Below are positions 51,101 through 64,000 of a DNA stretch of 64,000 nucleotides, piece after piece. Position 1 is the stretch's first letter, and the number at the start of each line of letters is the position of its first letter. The DNA comes from Monosporascus cannonballus (taxonomy: Eukaryota; Ascomycota; Sordariomycetes; Xylariales), in contig QJNS01000022.1 of NCBI GenBank assembly GCA_004154925.1, forward strand, positions 1 through 64,000. Direction: 5' to 3'. The notes below the pieces were generated by a model. That model did no database searches, had not been told where the DNA came from, and was given only the letters and a program-made list of their open reading frames with translations. A program made the translations under genes and the position numbers.

Positions 51101-52330
51101 GAAAATATTATTTCTTCCGCTTCCGAACCTTTATTTCGTTATCGGAAAATTATTTTATATGAAGCCGGTTATCTAAATCTCATTTCGAATCATTTACGGA
51201 TCGATTTTTTTAATTATTCTGCTATTAATTCATAAATCTAAAAATTAACATAATTAATTACGCAATATTCGTTATGAATATAGTCCTTTAAACATTTATT
51301 ATTTCAGCCGGTTCGTTAATTTCGCCGATATATTATTATTAATTAACCGTTCCGCCATTGTTACCGCAATACCAGGTTATCGTTTTTTTATTTGTATAGT
51401 AATCGAGCAAAACCTTTAAATAATTAATTACTTTTTTTACTTTACGTACTCAATGGTTATAATTGTCGTAAGGTATATTTTTCGTCATTAACGCATTACG
51501 GAATTACGTATTAATACCAGCATTTAAGAAAATTACTTTGATTATTAAAGGTTACGTTAAGCTTTTATATTCGGCTAATTTAAGCTTAAAATCCAGTAAA
51601 TAATTTTAAAACCGTTAATTATTATTTTTTCTTATACGTTATAACTATGTTTGAACGGATTATACCGCCTATTTATTTTTAAATTATTTTTTTATATAAA
51701 AAAAGAAATTATCGATATCGAATTCCTTTCGTAATTTTTTTATTTCGAAGAAATAATTAAATCATAATTACTTTTCGATAAACATAAATATTATAATACC
51801 TAAATAGGTTATTATAAGGAAGCCGAAAATAAGACAGTTTTCCTTTAACTTTGTACGGAATATAATAAAGAACAAACGGAACGTTTTTTATTTTCCGTTT
51901 TACGAAAGTTATTTTATAAGCTTACGATTCGCCCTTACGAACGCGTTATTAAACGGCAGGCTTACCGTAAATTTTTGGCGAAATAAATCTTATTTTATAA
52001 AGGCCTTTTTTTTCCGCTTTCGTAAAAAAGTATTTTTTTTATTTCCGTTATTTAATTAAGCAGGTTACTTATCGTTTTGTTACGGTTAAGGATTAACTTG
52101 GTAAATTTCTTTTATTATATATTAAATTTTTGAAACATATTTACGAACGATTAATGTTATAAGTTTTCCTTTATAATTCCGGACGAAATTAATACCTTAA
52201 GTTCGCCCATAATTTTGTCTGTTATATTACCTTATAATCATCTTACTATAAGACTTTTTTTAGCTTATTATCCGTAGCCAGGATATCTTTAAGAAGTATT
52301 TCGTGTTTACCTAACTTTTTAAAATCTATA
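48192..52330 (-). mobile_element. Minus-strand Gypsy element remnant
   Basis: Minus-strand frames carry Gypsy pol motifs (see the RT entry), and about 50,350-50,640 reads as an eroded but continuous protein (FIPFINNVITPILREKE, KAWLQKYKETRLMAAVLFAV). The 4.1 kb between the flanking GC-richer islands is short for a full element, and the two islands are not alike, so the borders are unknown. Integrase would lie at 48.2-49.5 kb but is not readable. Confidence 0.6.
49640..50080 (-). pseudogene. Gypsy reverse transcriptase, minus strand (eroded)
   Basis: Reading downwards from 50,080: TPVLFARKLNKSLRFYIHYK followed by KLNKITKYNSY matches 'PV.F..K.[ND]G.LR.C.DYR.LN..T....YP'. After a frame change, KITFRIRFEFFE and LVYLFGL match 'KTAFRTRYG.FE...MPFGL'. 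The following INNILIY is a damaged YLDD box. Stops sit at former Gln and Trp codons. This is a different lineage from elements 1 and 2. Confidence 0.72.
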
Positions 52331-52544
52331 ATAAGTTATAACCTTAAATATATATAACGGGTATAGTACGTAAGTTGAACGGAAGTACGGCCTAATAAAG
52401 GTTTATATTTAAAGTAAAAAGGGAAAGGGAGAAACAGCTAGCCACCAGCGAGGTGGCTGCTCCCTATATATATATATAGATGAGCTCGGGCTAAGAAGCT
52501 CGCTCCGTAAGCCCAAGCTGCTCTATAAGCTTTAGCCTGTAACA
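52331..52544 (-). repeat. Candidate LTR (about 214 bp) with hairpin
   Basis: On the minus strand a block beginning TGTTACAGGC at 52,544 is GC-richer than its surroundings. It includes a perfect 7-bp stem AGCCACC/GGTGGCT (52,440-52,458) and a (TA)n box at 52,475-52,488, and may end GGTTATAAC near 52,340. It could be the 5' LTR of the minus-strand Gypsy remnant. No partner copy found. Confidence 0.35.
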
Positions 52545-54163
52545 TTTACGTATTTATAACAAAACATTATCGGCAAATATACGTAATTAAATTTGCGAAA
52601 CGAGCTATATTAAATTAATAATAATACTATTAAGAATTCAAAGCCTAAAAAAGAGAAGTAATTATAAAAATATAACCCTTATAGAAATAGAGCTGGTAGC
52701 TAACCAGCTACCGATCTGCCACCGACGTACTTACCAATATAAATCCACCATCTAGCAACTAGTAGAAAATGCTAAATAAAAATAACTTAATACATTTATT
52801 TCTTAGAATACGTTTTGCATCTAGTCGGAGATCATCTTATCCCAGCTTACAGCTGTCTATTATCTTACAGATCTTTATGTCGACTACGTATTGCTTTTTT
52901 TCTTCGTTAAATATTTAAAAACGGCTTCTAAAAAAGTCGCAAAAAATATTATAAATTTTAACTTTTTCCGGCTTTTTTCCTCATCCAATATAAAAAAGAT
53001 TAAGATCATTTATTTTTTATCTTACTTATTACAGCTTAATTTCATAATAACGGTTTAGAAGTTTCTAAGGTTATATATATAATTCATTATATACTTAACC
53101 AAAAGTAAACTTTTATCTATATTAAGAATGCGAAAATGTAAAAAACGGTGAAATACAAGGCGAAAGTTAAATTTGAAAAAACAATAAAGAATATATTTTA
53201 TCCTACTAACTAAATCTTTCGAATACGATTAAAGTGGTAATATACGTTATATAAAGTATAAAAAGTTATTTACGATTTTAATTATTTCGCCTAGAAAACG
53301 TATAACTATCTTAATAATACGCCTTTATACAATAGAATATGGTTAAAAAAGCTCGTAAAACAACTCGTTCGAAAATATAAAAGCAAACTGAAAATATATC
53401 GTTTCTAATATACAGCGCTTATACTTACGGAACCATTTAACTGTAATAAAAGGGCAATATAATCTAGTTTTAAAGAATTTTTTAAAATAGCTCCGTTTTA
53501 ATGTAGGGATATTACAGTAACGTATATTACAGAAATTAATTAAAAATTAAAAATTAATCTCTTTACGATTTTATATTCGTGGTTACGGATATCTCAAAAA
53601 AACTATGAGTCTTTTTAAAACGGAAACTGATAATAACCTTTAAAAAGAGCTAATACTTTATTTTTCGAACCTATAAAATTAATAATAAAAAGAATTAAAT
53701 ACGTATATAACTAGATCAAAACTTCGATTTTTTTTCGTGAGAATAAAAACGTTTAACACGTTAAATAAATGCTATAGATTTAATTATACGATTACAAAAT
53801 ACTTTTAAACGTAATCGAAAACGGCGACAAAATATAAAATTAGCTAATCTAGGCTAAAAGCTACTATAATTACATATAGTAATTGAAAAGAAATCTAGAT
53901 CTCAAACTACGCTAAATATCACATACTAAATAGGCTTCTTCAAAAGCATATAGTCTCTTATTATAACGTATAGCAACTCGAAAGTCAAAGTCTAATATTC
54001 GTCACAAACGATAGCTAGGCTATAAGCGGTTAAAAGTCGTAAATAAATATAACTTACTACAAAGCTAGGCTATATATAGGTAGAAGCTTTAATTAGCTTT
54101 TAACGAATTTCGAGGGTTAATACGATACTTAATTTATGTAATCTTAAACTTTTTGACGTATCC
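52545..54163. other. AT-rich DNA with one hairpin
   Basis: Mostly RIP-type sequence. Around 52,670-52,880 the GC is higher, with a 7-bp-arm inverted repeat AGCTGGT/ACCAGCT (52,691-52,709). No gene recognised. Confidence 0.4.
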
Positions 54164-54165
54164 TA

Positions 54166-54512
54166 TACTAATATGCTAAAAAAATCTATACGTTTACTTA
54201 TTTTCTACTAAAACTCACTCTTTGCACTTCGCTACAATAATTGAGAAAAAAAAGCAAAAACTTCAAAAACTATATTCAATATAGAATTTTAATTCTACTT
54301 ATTATATTTTGAAAAATATATTAAATCATTAAATATTAGCGAAAGTAATCATATAATATACTCAAATAACGTTAATTATAATATATTTAATAAATTATAT
54401 AAATAAAATATCCTTATATTTATACCATTTTTAACGATAATTATAATGGAATGCAAAGAGTGAATTTTGGTAAGATATGGATAGGCGTATGGATTTTTTT
54501 AACGTATTAGTA
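54166..54512. mobile_element. MITE, 347 bp, long TIRs, TA duplication
   Basis: Terminal inverted repeats of about 62 bp begin TACTAATATGCTAAAAAAAT (left) and, on the other strand, TACTAATACGTTAAAAAAAT (right). They align without gaps, and differences are mostly C/T or G/A. TA at 54,164-54,165 and 54,513-54,514 fits a Tc1/mariner-type target duplication. The 220-bp interior is AT-rich and non-coding. A related transposase was not found in the window. Confidence 0.82.
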
Positions 54513-54526
54513 TAAAAAGCATATTC

Positions 54527-55222
54527 TGTTACTTACTACCTGCCTCGCAATACCTGGAGCAATAAGTTCGGACATTTCCGTTCAGCAAACTTAAAAAAGC
54601 TATTAAGTTTAATTAGGCGCATCGCCGAAGAAAACGGGGATTGGCCTACAAGGAAAAATCAAGATAACCGGGGTACAAGCCCAAAAACATAGCATCGGAA
54701 AACCTTAGGTATCTTCATCAGCAGCTCATGCTGCAATGTGCCGAATTGCCCCTAAAGCCACCAGCCGCCAACACCTAAGAGCACCAATTGCGGACTGTCC
54801 TAAATAAAAGCTGGAGCTTCAAATAAGCCGGCGGAGGTTGAATTAGAGTTTAAGCTAATATCTGCATGACGTCACATCGTTGCTGATAGGTGGGGCATAC
54901 CAATCTTGGGTTCTAGCTCGGAGGAAGTAGAGAAAAGCTCCGGGAGAGCTCAGCCACATCTTTATTGAAATTAGACGGCCCAAGCGTCGGAAAAATTATA
55001 ATGTCTAGTAAGAGCATTTGCTGAGCAAATGTTACATTGTTGATAATAAAGAATTTTTTTATTATTTTTATAAAAAAAAGGATTTGTTAAACATATGCTA
55101 CGTAATTGTTATATAGTTAATAGTAACTTTTTAAATGTATTTGTTAAGCATTTGCCTTATTGTGATCAGGACCTCATTTTGGAGGTTGTGGCTGCGCCTG
55201 CGGCGCAGCTGCCGTAGCCACA
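54527..55222 (-). repeat. Candidate LTR or element end (about 696 bp), little RIP
   Basis: On the minus strand this block could start TGTGGCTACGGCAGC (55,222) and end GTAACA (54,527), a TG...CA pair. It carries AATAAA near 54,965 and is much less AT-biased than its surroundings. The first 60-95 bp (minus) match 19,500-19,592. No flanking duplication was found. An internal perfect inverted repeat CATTTGCT/AGCAAATG sits at 55,015-55,031. Confidence 0.4.
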
Positions 55223-58200
55223 GCTATAGCTTTTAATCAAGAAATATTTGTCAGAGGTTCAATATAATAATTAAATCGTTTTAAGAATTATCTTTATATA
55301 AATAACAAAATCTCCAAAATAAGACCTGATAGCAAATTATGATTTTTTCGTTCCGTTTTTCGTACTTTTATATAAATCTTTAAAAATTATCAAAATAAAT
55401 CCTTTAAATATAGTTTAAAATTAATTTTATATTTAATATACTTATAAAAAGTTAATATAAAATTAAAATCTTTATTTTTTTATATAATTTTGATCTTAAT
55501 TAGGATTAAAGTATTCTAATAAATTCAAATAAATAATTAAAATTTTCGTTTTTCGCATATTATAATTACGTATCGCTTTTTGGTTAATATAATAACAATA
55601 TAACTTTATAAACCAAAATAATAATATATAAAACTTAAAATTAATAATGATAAGCTCTGAAATATTTTTTAAATTAATTAAATATAAGTGATATATTCGA
55701 AGGTTTAAAGTAAATACCCGAGATTTTCGAGCCCTTCATTTTCTAAAACGAAAAACTTATTTTTATCCGATATTTTTATTAATTTTTTGCTGATATAAAC
55801 GTAATTAACCTATATATTAACGTTATATGTACGGCCGATATCTTTACGAAAACCTTACGCTCTCGGTTTGTTCGCCTTATATTAGGCGTTATATTTGGCA
55901 GATATGGCCGTATTTTATGGAAAACATAAATCGGTACGGTATATAATCTGGTTTTCAGAAAAATTATTATTTTTTTCCTTATTAAAATAAATTTCCGGAA
56001 ATTTTTAAATATTTAAACTTTACTTAATAATCGATTTAATTATTATCTAGGTCGTATTATTAATTAAGCCAGAAAAGAAATAACAAATTTTTATATTAAT
56101 AATTCTATATTTTGTTTTTATTTTAATATCCGTAAATACGGAAAAGTTTAACTTAAAGATATTCGACCACATAATTGCTAAATAATATAACCATATTATT
56201 TTTTTGGAATAAATATTATATATTTTATTTTATTTTCGAATAACGATATGGTTTAATTATTATTAATAAAATATATTTACTATTGGAATAAAAAACATTT
56301 CCGGCTTAAATATGCTAATATCCGTAATTTACGTTTTATTTTTTTGTCTATATATTTTAATTTGTATATATAATCATTGCCAAAATATTTAAAAAAGAAA
56401 TTACAAATTATAACGGTTTTGGTCAAATCGGCGGTTTAACTAAATATGGTATAAGGCGGAAGTCCGGTATTTTAATATTAATTATTCCGAAATCTATATC
56501 ATTAGTTTTTTATACTTAAAAATGAATATTTAAATTAAAGTTATTTATATTTTTTAAAATTAATATATCCGAGTTATTAAATAATATACTTTTAATTTAA
56601 TTTAATAACTTACGTTTTATTATTAAAATTATTATTTATATTAATAATAAGTCAAAAAATATGAATATCCGTAATTATTTAATGAAGACTATAATAAATT
56701 AAAGGTATTTATCAAAAGTTATAAAAGCTTTATTACGTTTTATAATTTTAAAATACCTCAAAAGAAATAATTTCGTATATATAATAATTTAAAGTAATCG
56801 GATAATTTTATTTATATGGTCGTGTTTAGTATCGTCTTTAGATTAAATATAAATATTCCGAATATTAATCGAATAATATAATAAAATATTTCGTAAAACT
56901 GTTAAATTAGAAATTTATAATAACGACTTAATGGAACGGTTTATAATTATAAGTAATTAAATATTATTAATTATAAATAAGTTATATTATTTATAGCTTA
57001 ATAAGTATTCGATAAATATAAAACCGAATTATTTATTTTAAAAAATAAAATAACGAAAAGATCCAGGTCCGGTTTATTAAAAATTATATTACTTAGAAAA
57101 ATATAAAAATCGTAATAAAAAGCGATATAAAGGATTCGGATAATAAGAAAAACGATACGTAATTTATTACGAATAATCTTAATTAGGATGAAATAATTAA
57201 TAAATTTTAATTTTAACTTTCGGCCGGTTAAAATATTATCTTTAAATTTTCGAAATAAAGTAATTTTAATTTATATTACGGAATAAAAATAAGGCCTTAA
57301 TAATACGTATTATTTAATAGCAAATATATACGTAAGACGATTTTAGCATATTTGAAAAAAATAAAATTATTATATTAGAAAAAGACCGTAATAATTTAAT
57401 TCCGGATAAACCTTATTATAATATATTTAGGTTTAATTTCTTTTAAATATCCAAGTTTTTAAATTTGAAAATATTTACATAAAAATAATTAAAAATGTGT
57501 TTAATAAATATTGTTATTTAGGAAATAATAAAATTTTAATATAAATAAGAGATGAACGAATTATTTTTTACGTAATTTTTCTATTTAACGGTAAAAAAAA
57601 ATTAAAAAATATTTATTTTTATTAAATTTTAACAGTTTTTATTTAATAAATTTCCGAATAAATTATATAGAATTAATGATTTATATTTAATTCAAAATAT
57701 AATTAAATTTATTGAGGCGGTTTTCGATTTTTATAAATAATAATATGAAGATATTTTAAAAAAACGTTTATTTATTGTTTTATATATAATATACGAAAAA
57801 GTTATATTTTCGATTTTACCAAAAATATAAAGAACTTTTTATAAATAAAGTTATATTTTTATATTGCAAATTAATTTATATAAAATACAAAATATTACAA
57901 TATTATAAATTTAACAAATATTAGAAAAACTTATAAGGCTGTTGTAAATTATGCCCGGTTTTAATCGCGATATACCGTTTATTATTATTTGGTTTAAATT
58001 AGTAATTAACTATTTCACATTAAATTTTATTATTTAAATATTAAAGCGGCATATAATTTATATGTTTTTATAATTTAAAGTTATAATTTCGGTTATAATA
58101 GCGCTTATATTATAGGCGTAATTCGTAACGAATTAAGTAATTTTTAATAAAAATTTATTTCGTTCCTTTTATTTATAACGTTAATATAAACCCTAATATT

Positions 58201-61200
58201 TCTTAATATTTTTAACTTTCTAATCCCGTTGTTATTACCATATTTATATTTGTATAATTCGTTTATTTTTATATTATTACCGGCATCTCCGGCTATATTA
58301 ATATGTAATAATTTATAACTTAACGTCATAAATAATATATCGGAAAAAAAATTAAAATAATAATTATTATCAAAATTAAAAAGTTACGCGTTAAGAATAA
58401 ACGGTACTTATTAGATAATAACGTTAACAATATATTAAAAAATAATCGTAATATTAAATTTAAAAAAATAAAAAATTAAATTTTATTAATTTCAATTATG
58501 GCAGATAATAAAAAACGCGTTTAGTTTTAGTATGATATTATACTTAAAAAAGGTAATAATTATAAATTCTTATATAATATTAATTAAAATAATTAATATA
58601 TTATTTAATAATTACATTTATTATTTTTATTAATTTCTAATTTGTTAAACTTCTTACGGGATATTAATTTATTTCAATCCAGATTAATTATTTGCCGTAA
58701 TAAGTATATAATAAATCTTTTTAATTGAAATTATGAATAAATTCTTATATTACCTAATTTAAATTATAATCTTACTGTAATTATTAATAAATCATCTCTT
58801 TAATTTATAATTTTTAACTTCCTATACCGAATTAAAAGTTTTTAAAGTCTTATTTTCCGGTCTCTTTTTTTATGTTCGTTATATTAATTTTTAAAATATT
58901 TTTAGTTTTTAATTCTGAAGACGTTTTAATTTAACTCGCATAATTAAGGTAAGGGATTAATTATACGGGTAAATAAATATTATAAATAATTTTCTATCAA
59001 TATTAAAAAGGTTATTCTTTTCATTATTAATATAATTATTCAGGCGTCCATTTTTTTCCAAATACCAATTCGAAACGTTTAAATTCTCGGATTTGTAATA
59101 AATCTTAATTAATTACGCTTTATAACTTTATTCTTTTATAATTAAAATTAATATTTATCGGCGTACGGTTTTAATTAACATTTTTTCGAACCGTCCCTAA
59201 ATTTTGCTATTATTTTGTTAGAAATTTTAGTAATTATTTCTTTTTCGAACTGGGATTTTTTAGTTCCCTTAGTACAAGTCGACGACCGGATCTAGTGTTT
59301 TTTTTTCATTACCGCACTATTTCTTTGTCGACATAACTAGGTCCTCGATAAATTCTAAGAATTCTTTTGCTTTTTTCCTAGTTAGTTTTAAAAAATCCTT
59401 TATATCGAAATCCTATATAAATATAATAATACTCGGATATTTCGAATCACCGCCAAAATCTTTAATATTAATACTAAATATATTACGGTGTTTAAAAAGT
59501 TAAATATTCTATAAAGTTATTTATTTAGCAGTTAATTATATATAATTGCGGATTTTCTGCGTTTAATATTATAAAAATAACGTTTATATAATATATACTA
59601 TAAAATATATTATAGTTTTATATTCCTTTTAATAAGGACCATAAAAGTATTGTATTCTTAATATTATCCATATTATATAAATCGTTAAAAATCGTGAATT
59701 CTCGAAAATAGTTAACGGCCCAATTATATGGTTTTTTAAAAAATACATGCCGGCTAAATTTATAATATAAAACACGTTTATGTTACAATTTTAAAAACTT
59801 ATTATTTAATAATTCGAATTATCCGTATCCATAACTTTATTATTATATTTTAATATAAGGGAAAATAGGAATGATATTCTATTTTATTTAATAATCTTCT
59901 CGAGATTTAATACAAAATATTGTTTAAAAACTCGTTAAAATATATAAATATTGTTTTATTAAAAGTTTTATAAATTATATATATATAATGGATATCCCGA
60001 AATATTTACTTAAACATTATTCTAAAATTATCGTAATTAAAATATATATTAATATATATATAACGGTAAATAATTTACGTTTCTTAGCATATAATAATAA
60101 AATATACTTTATAAAATCCTTATAATATTAAAAGTTTTTAAATAATTATTTAACTTAAAAAACCTTATGTTATAGATTAAAATAAAATTTAAAAAATGTA
60201 TATATAATAAGAAATAAATTACGAAACATAACGCCATAATTAATATAATTCGTATCGAAAACTAATTTAATATCGTTGTAATCTTTATATATATTTTATT
60301 TTTTCATTAAATCGTTATATACTTTCCGGATATAATTATCGTATTTGATTTGATTAAATAATAATATTATTATTATCATAATTATATATTATGAAATATA
60401 TATAAATAAACAATTATAATTAAAAAATTAAAAAATATTATGAATTTACCGATATAAATTCAGCTTACTTTAAATTAAAAATACAAATAGAGAATATAAC
60501 ACATATTTAATAAAAGAATATTTATAAATTAAATAATTATCAAATATATTATTAGTATTAATAAGAAATATATAAGAATTTACAATATACGAATAGAACT
60601 TATAAATAATTAATAAATTATAAATTTAAGAATTTTATAATTATAAATATATAAGTTATTAAGTTTATAAAAGTTATGAAATATAAAAGAATTCAACGTT
60701 ATTTTATTATAATAAAATAAAAATATATAAGGAAAAAGTCTAATAACTACATATAAATTATGTAAACTTTGTACTTTATTCTATAACTCTTAATATAATT
60801 TATAAATTTATTTCCATTAAATACATATTAAATCTAATTATTAAAATTAATTAATATTTAATTTATATTATTTATTTAAATATAGTTTCTTATATTTTTA
60901 ATGACCTATTATATCTTGATATATAAAATTATGTTATTCGAAATATAATAATTATTACTTTATTTCCTTTTTATTTAATACGCAAAATCTATATTATAAA
61001 GAATAAAGAAATTCTTTGCCGATATAATAAAGATAATTTCAATTATAGATCCCGATAATATATTTCGAATAGACTTAAATAAACCTTGATTATTCGGTTA
61101 AAGAAATTGAATTTGTTAATAATATTTACGAAAGACAATTTACCCTTAAAAAATACCATATTTCCGAAAAGTAATTTACCTTTAAGAAATAATCTTAAGG

Positions 61201-64000
61201 ACAGGTAATAAAATTTCGGACCAAAAAACAGCCGAAATAAATACTAAAACAAAAATAATTTGCCACCGAAAAATAACTTTAAAAACGAGTAATAAGATTT
61301 TTAACCAAAAAATAACCGGAATCAGTATTAAAATAATTTATAATAAGGCGAAACCGATAACGCAATCTCAATCAAGATATTTTCGTATTAACTAAATAAT
61401 ATTCGATTATTTTAAAAAATAAAATATTCTTTATAGAAAATATATATTATATATATTTAATTCCAAATATTAAATATATATTATAAAGTTTTATTAATAT
61501 GGCGAAAATTTAAAAAAGAAAAAAATTGATGTTTTAATATTAATATAAATATATATTAATTAAAATATCTAATAAATATTAAAAATTTATAAATTCGGCT
61601 ATATTACAAAAGAGTTATATTATAAATAAAATATTTTTATTGCGGAAAAATATTTTATTTACATAAATATTAAATATTAATAATATAATTCAGAATATTT
61701 TCCGTAATAATAACCAGTAAAATAAAGCGTATATTATAACGGATTATGCCGGCCTCTTAAATTATCAAATTATTAAAATTTATTACGGATTTTAAATTCA
61801 TTATAGTTTTTATAATATATTAAAAATATTATTTAAATTAAGTATTTTATAAATAATACCAAAAACAGTTTATAGTTGTATAGATAAAATTGCGTAATTA
61901 AAAAATACATGTTATATAATTATTTTATAAATATTATAATTTACAAAATTATATCAGTAATAAATATATAAATTGCATATAATAACATAATAAAAATATT
62001 TATATATAATTCCCAAATATTTAATATTATTTTATTTTTAATAAAAGTTTTTAAAGAGGATTAAACCTTAATAATACGCTTAAAACGAACAGAATTTTAA
62101 AATTAAAACAAAAAGAAGGTATTAATATATAATTTATAATAATATGCAAAAAGAAGTAAAAAGGAAAAACCAAATTTTAAAAAATATTTAAAAACGTTAA
62201 TTAATAAATTAAATATAAATAGAATATACGGGTTAATCTGAAATTATATATTATAATTAATTATAATTAATATAATATTTTTATACGATTTTATTAAAAA
62301 TAAAAGGTTTGAAAAAATGTAATTAATTAAAATTACGTGAATTATAAACTTAATTATTTATATTAATTTCGTTAATTATTGTATTATATACTGTAATATA
62401 AAATATTATTTTTTAATTGATATTTTTATTGTTAAAATTAAATACATTACGTTAATATATAAAATAGTCCCAAAATTCATTAATTGAAATTACGTAAATA
62501 ATAAAACTATATTACTATTGAAATCTTAATATAAATATCATATTATTTAATGGAAAATATAAAATAATAAAAAAATAAATAATAATATTAACGGATAATT
62601 TTTATCCGATAAATTTTTATTTTATTCATTTAATAACAATACAAATGATAATAAGCCGCTTGAATTAATATTATTAAGTAAATTATCGATAGTTTATACC
62701 ATAAAATCATAACTCTTTTCCATATATAAAATATTACAGTTATTTAGAACTAAATTCTTCTTAATAAATTCGGTATTATAAGTGTTTTAAATAATTATAT
62801 TAAAATTATTTATTAATTAATTTTCGTTTTTATCGTATTTAACGAATTAAGCCCATTTACGTCGTTAATAATAAGTACGGTATTATTAAAATTAATAAAT
62901 TTAATTTTTATAATCTTAGAACTCGTATCGAGAATATTTTCGGATTTTTAATTATTCTTTTTAATTTAAAACGGATATCTCTTAATAAACCCAAAGTTTT
63001 AAAGCAAAAGATAAATATATTTATAGATTTCGTTATAAAAATCATAAATAAAGTAACGTTTATTTTATAAAACAATATAAGGGATATGAGATTTGTATTA
63101 CAAAAAATACGGTATTTAATTAAAAACGAAATTTGGAAAAAAAATATTAATATTATATATATTATCTTTCGACCGACGCAATTCGTTAATAAAATAAGGA
63201 TTATAATGTTTGTTTTTTTAATCAAATACTTTTTATATTTTTTTCTCAAAATTTCTTTAAATTAAATCTGATATTAAAATCAAATTAATAAGTACTTAAT
63301 TTGATATTATAAAATATTTTTATTATATTTAAATTACCCGGCCTTATAAAAAATGATAATATTAATATTAATTGTTTAATATAATTAACGTCGTGATATT
63401 ATATAATATATAAAAATATAAATAGATCTAGGTTTCTTAAAAAACGGTAATCATTTCGTTATTTTTTATTAATAAAAACGATATCCATTAATAATTAAGT
63501 ATTGTTTTTAATAAAGTTAAAAAAGTTATTACCATATAAAATATCAGCTATATTAAAAATATTGCTGGCCTTATCATTATTTAATAAAAAGATTTTATAT
63601 AATTTACTTTAATTAAAACCGAATCGTCTAATAAATAATATAAGTAAATTAAACTTTTATAATACTTTTCTTATTTATTCGACACGATAAAAATATTTAA
63701 AAAATTATATTATATATAATAAATTTAAATTTATCCACGGCTAATCGAAAATATATATATTTTATAAATTAGATAAATTAAATTTTTTAAAAAAGATTTT
63801 CGATTAAAGTATTACGGAAAATTGTATATATGTTAAACGTTTTTATTATAAATAGTTTATATCGGGTAAATAATTCGGATAAAAATAATTTAAATATATA
63901 AACAATATATATATAAAAAATTAAAAGTTCGGAAAAATAAAAGTTTAATAATTCTTAATAAAATTCGGTTATTTAATTTAGAAATTAACGCTTTAATTTT
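55223..64000. other. RIP-degenerate AT-rich DNA with eroded coding tracts
   Basis: Most residual C is in CpG. Minus-strand tracts that stay open if TAA/TAG are read as former Gln include about 56,050-56,500, 58,860-59,460 and 62,800-63,250. The tract at 61,173-61,340 is a tandem repeat. They look like transposon proteins after RIP, but I cannot name the families. No intact gene is present. Confidence 0.5.
61173..61334 (+). repeat. 84-bp tandem repeat, two units, once coding
   Basis: Units start AATTTACCTTTAAGAAATAA (61,173) and AATTTGCCACCGAAAAATAA (61,257); the second is 78 bp. In the plus frame they encode an Asn/Lys/Gln-rich repeat with a shared F.PKN.RN.Y core. Stops are TAA, consistent with former CAA. 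Confidence 0.55.

Noticed and set aside
62908..63249. 113-codon minus ORF with hydrophobic stretches
   Set aside because: Composition-driven; a neighbouring minus frame reads more like an eroded protein. No domain recognised.
2077..64000. CRISPR array, tRNA or rRNA genes
   Set aside because: No regularly spaced repeats and no tRNA or rRNA signature sequences were recognised.

Overview
The window looks like a RIP-scarred, repeat-rich (AT-isochore) segment of a filamentous ascomycete (Pezizomycotina) genome. Evidence: short (52-58 bp) spliceosomal introns with GTRNGY/YAG borders, a fungal-type P450 and cytochrome b5 reductase, a GH79-like glycosidase fragment, Ty3/Gypsy chromodomain retrotransposons and a pogo/Fot1-type transposase remnant. 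Most transposon DNA has been pushed to A/T with C-to-T and G-to-A changes on both strands. Reading frames survive but carry stops at former Gln/Arg/Trp codons. No genus can be assigned from the sequence alone.

Layout. 1-2.07 kb is normal-GC DNA: a (TTTTA)n tract, an unrecognised ORF tail and a frameshifted GH79-like pseudogene that stops abruptly at the next block. 2.08-10.1 kb is about 8 kb of almost pure A/T (roughly twenty G/C bases), far beyond the other RIP'd parts. 10.2-11.0 kb is the C-terminal end of a pogo/Fot1-type transposase. 11,940-18,839 is a complete but dead chromodomain Gypsy element with 5-bp target duplication AATAT. 19.5-26.0 kb is an unmutated gene island between two same-orientation 389-bp solo LTRs. 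It holds a divergent gene pair: a cytochrome P450 (minus, four exons, 550 aa) and a cytochrome b5/b5-reductase fusion (plus, two exons, 469 aa), with a 993-bp shared upstream region.

26.9-43.0 kb appears to be an older plus-strand LTR element. It was later split by a second complete chromodomain Gypsy element, 31,591-38,393, with target duplication AATTA. 43-64 kb is mostly degenerate. It contains a minus-strand Gypsy pol fragment (about 49.6-50.6 kb), several GC-richer LTR-like islands with hairpins (about 48, 52.4 and 54.5-55.2 kb), a 347-bp MITE with TA duplication (54,166-54,512) and eroded coding tracts.

How the genes may work together. The P450 has the heme-Cys loop and ExxR motif but no reductase and no obvious N-terminal membrane anchor. 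The neighbouring protein carries a heme b5 domain joined to an FAD/NAD(P)H reductase. The simplest reading is a two-gene oxygenase module in which the b5 reductase feeds electrons to the P450. This is an inference. The most interesting transposon feature is a second, antisense gene between the chromodomain and the 3' LTR in both complete Gypsy elements. It encodes a once Cys-rich (zinc-binding-like) protein with a charged helical tail, now eroded by RIP.
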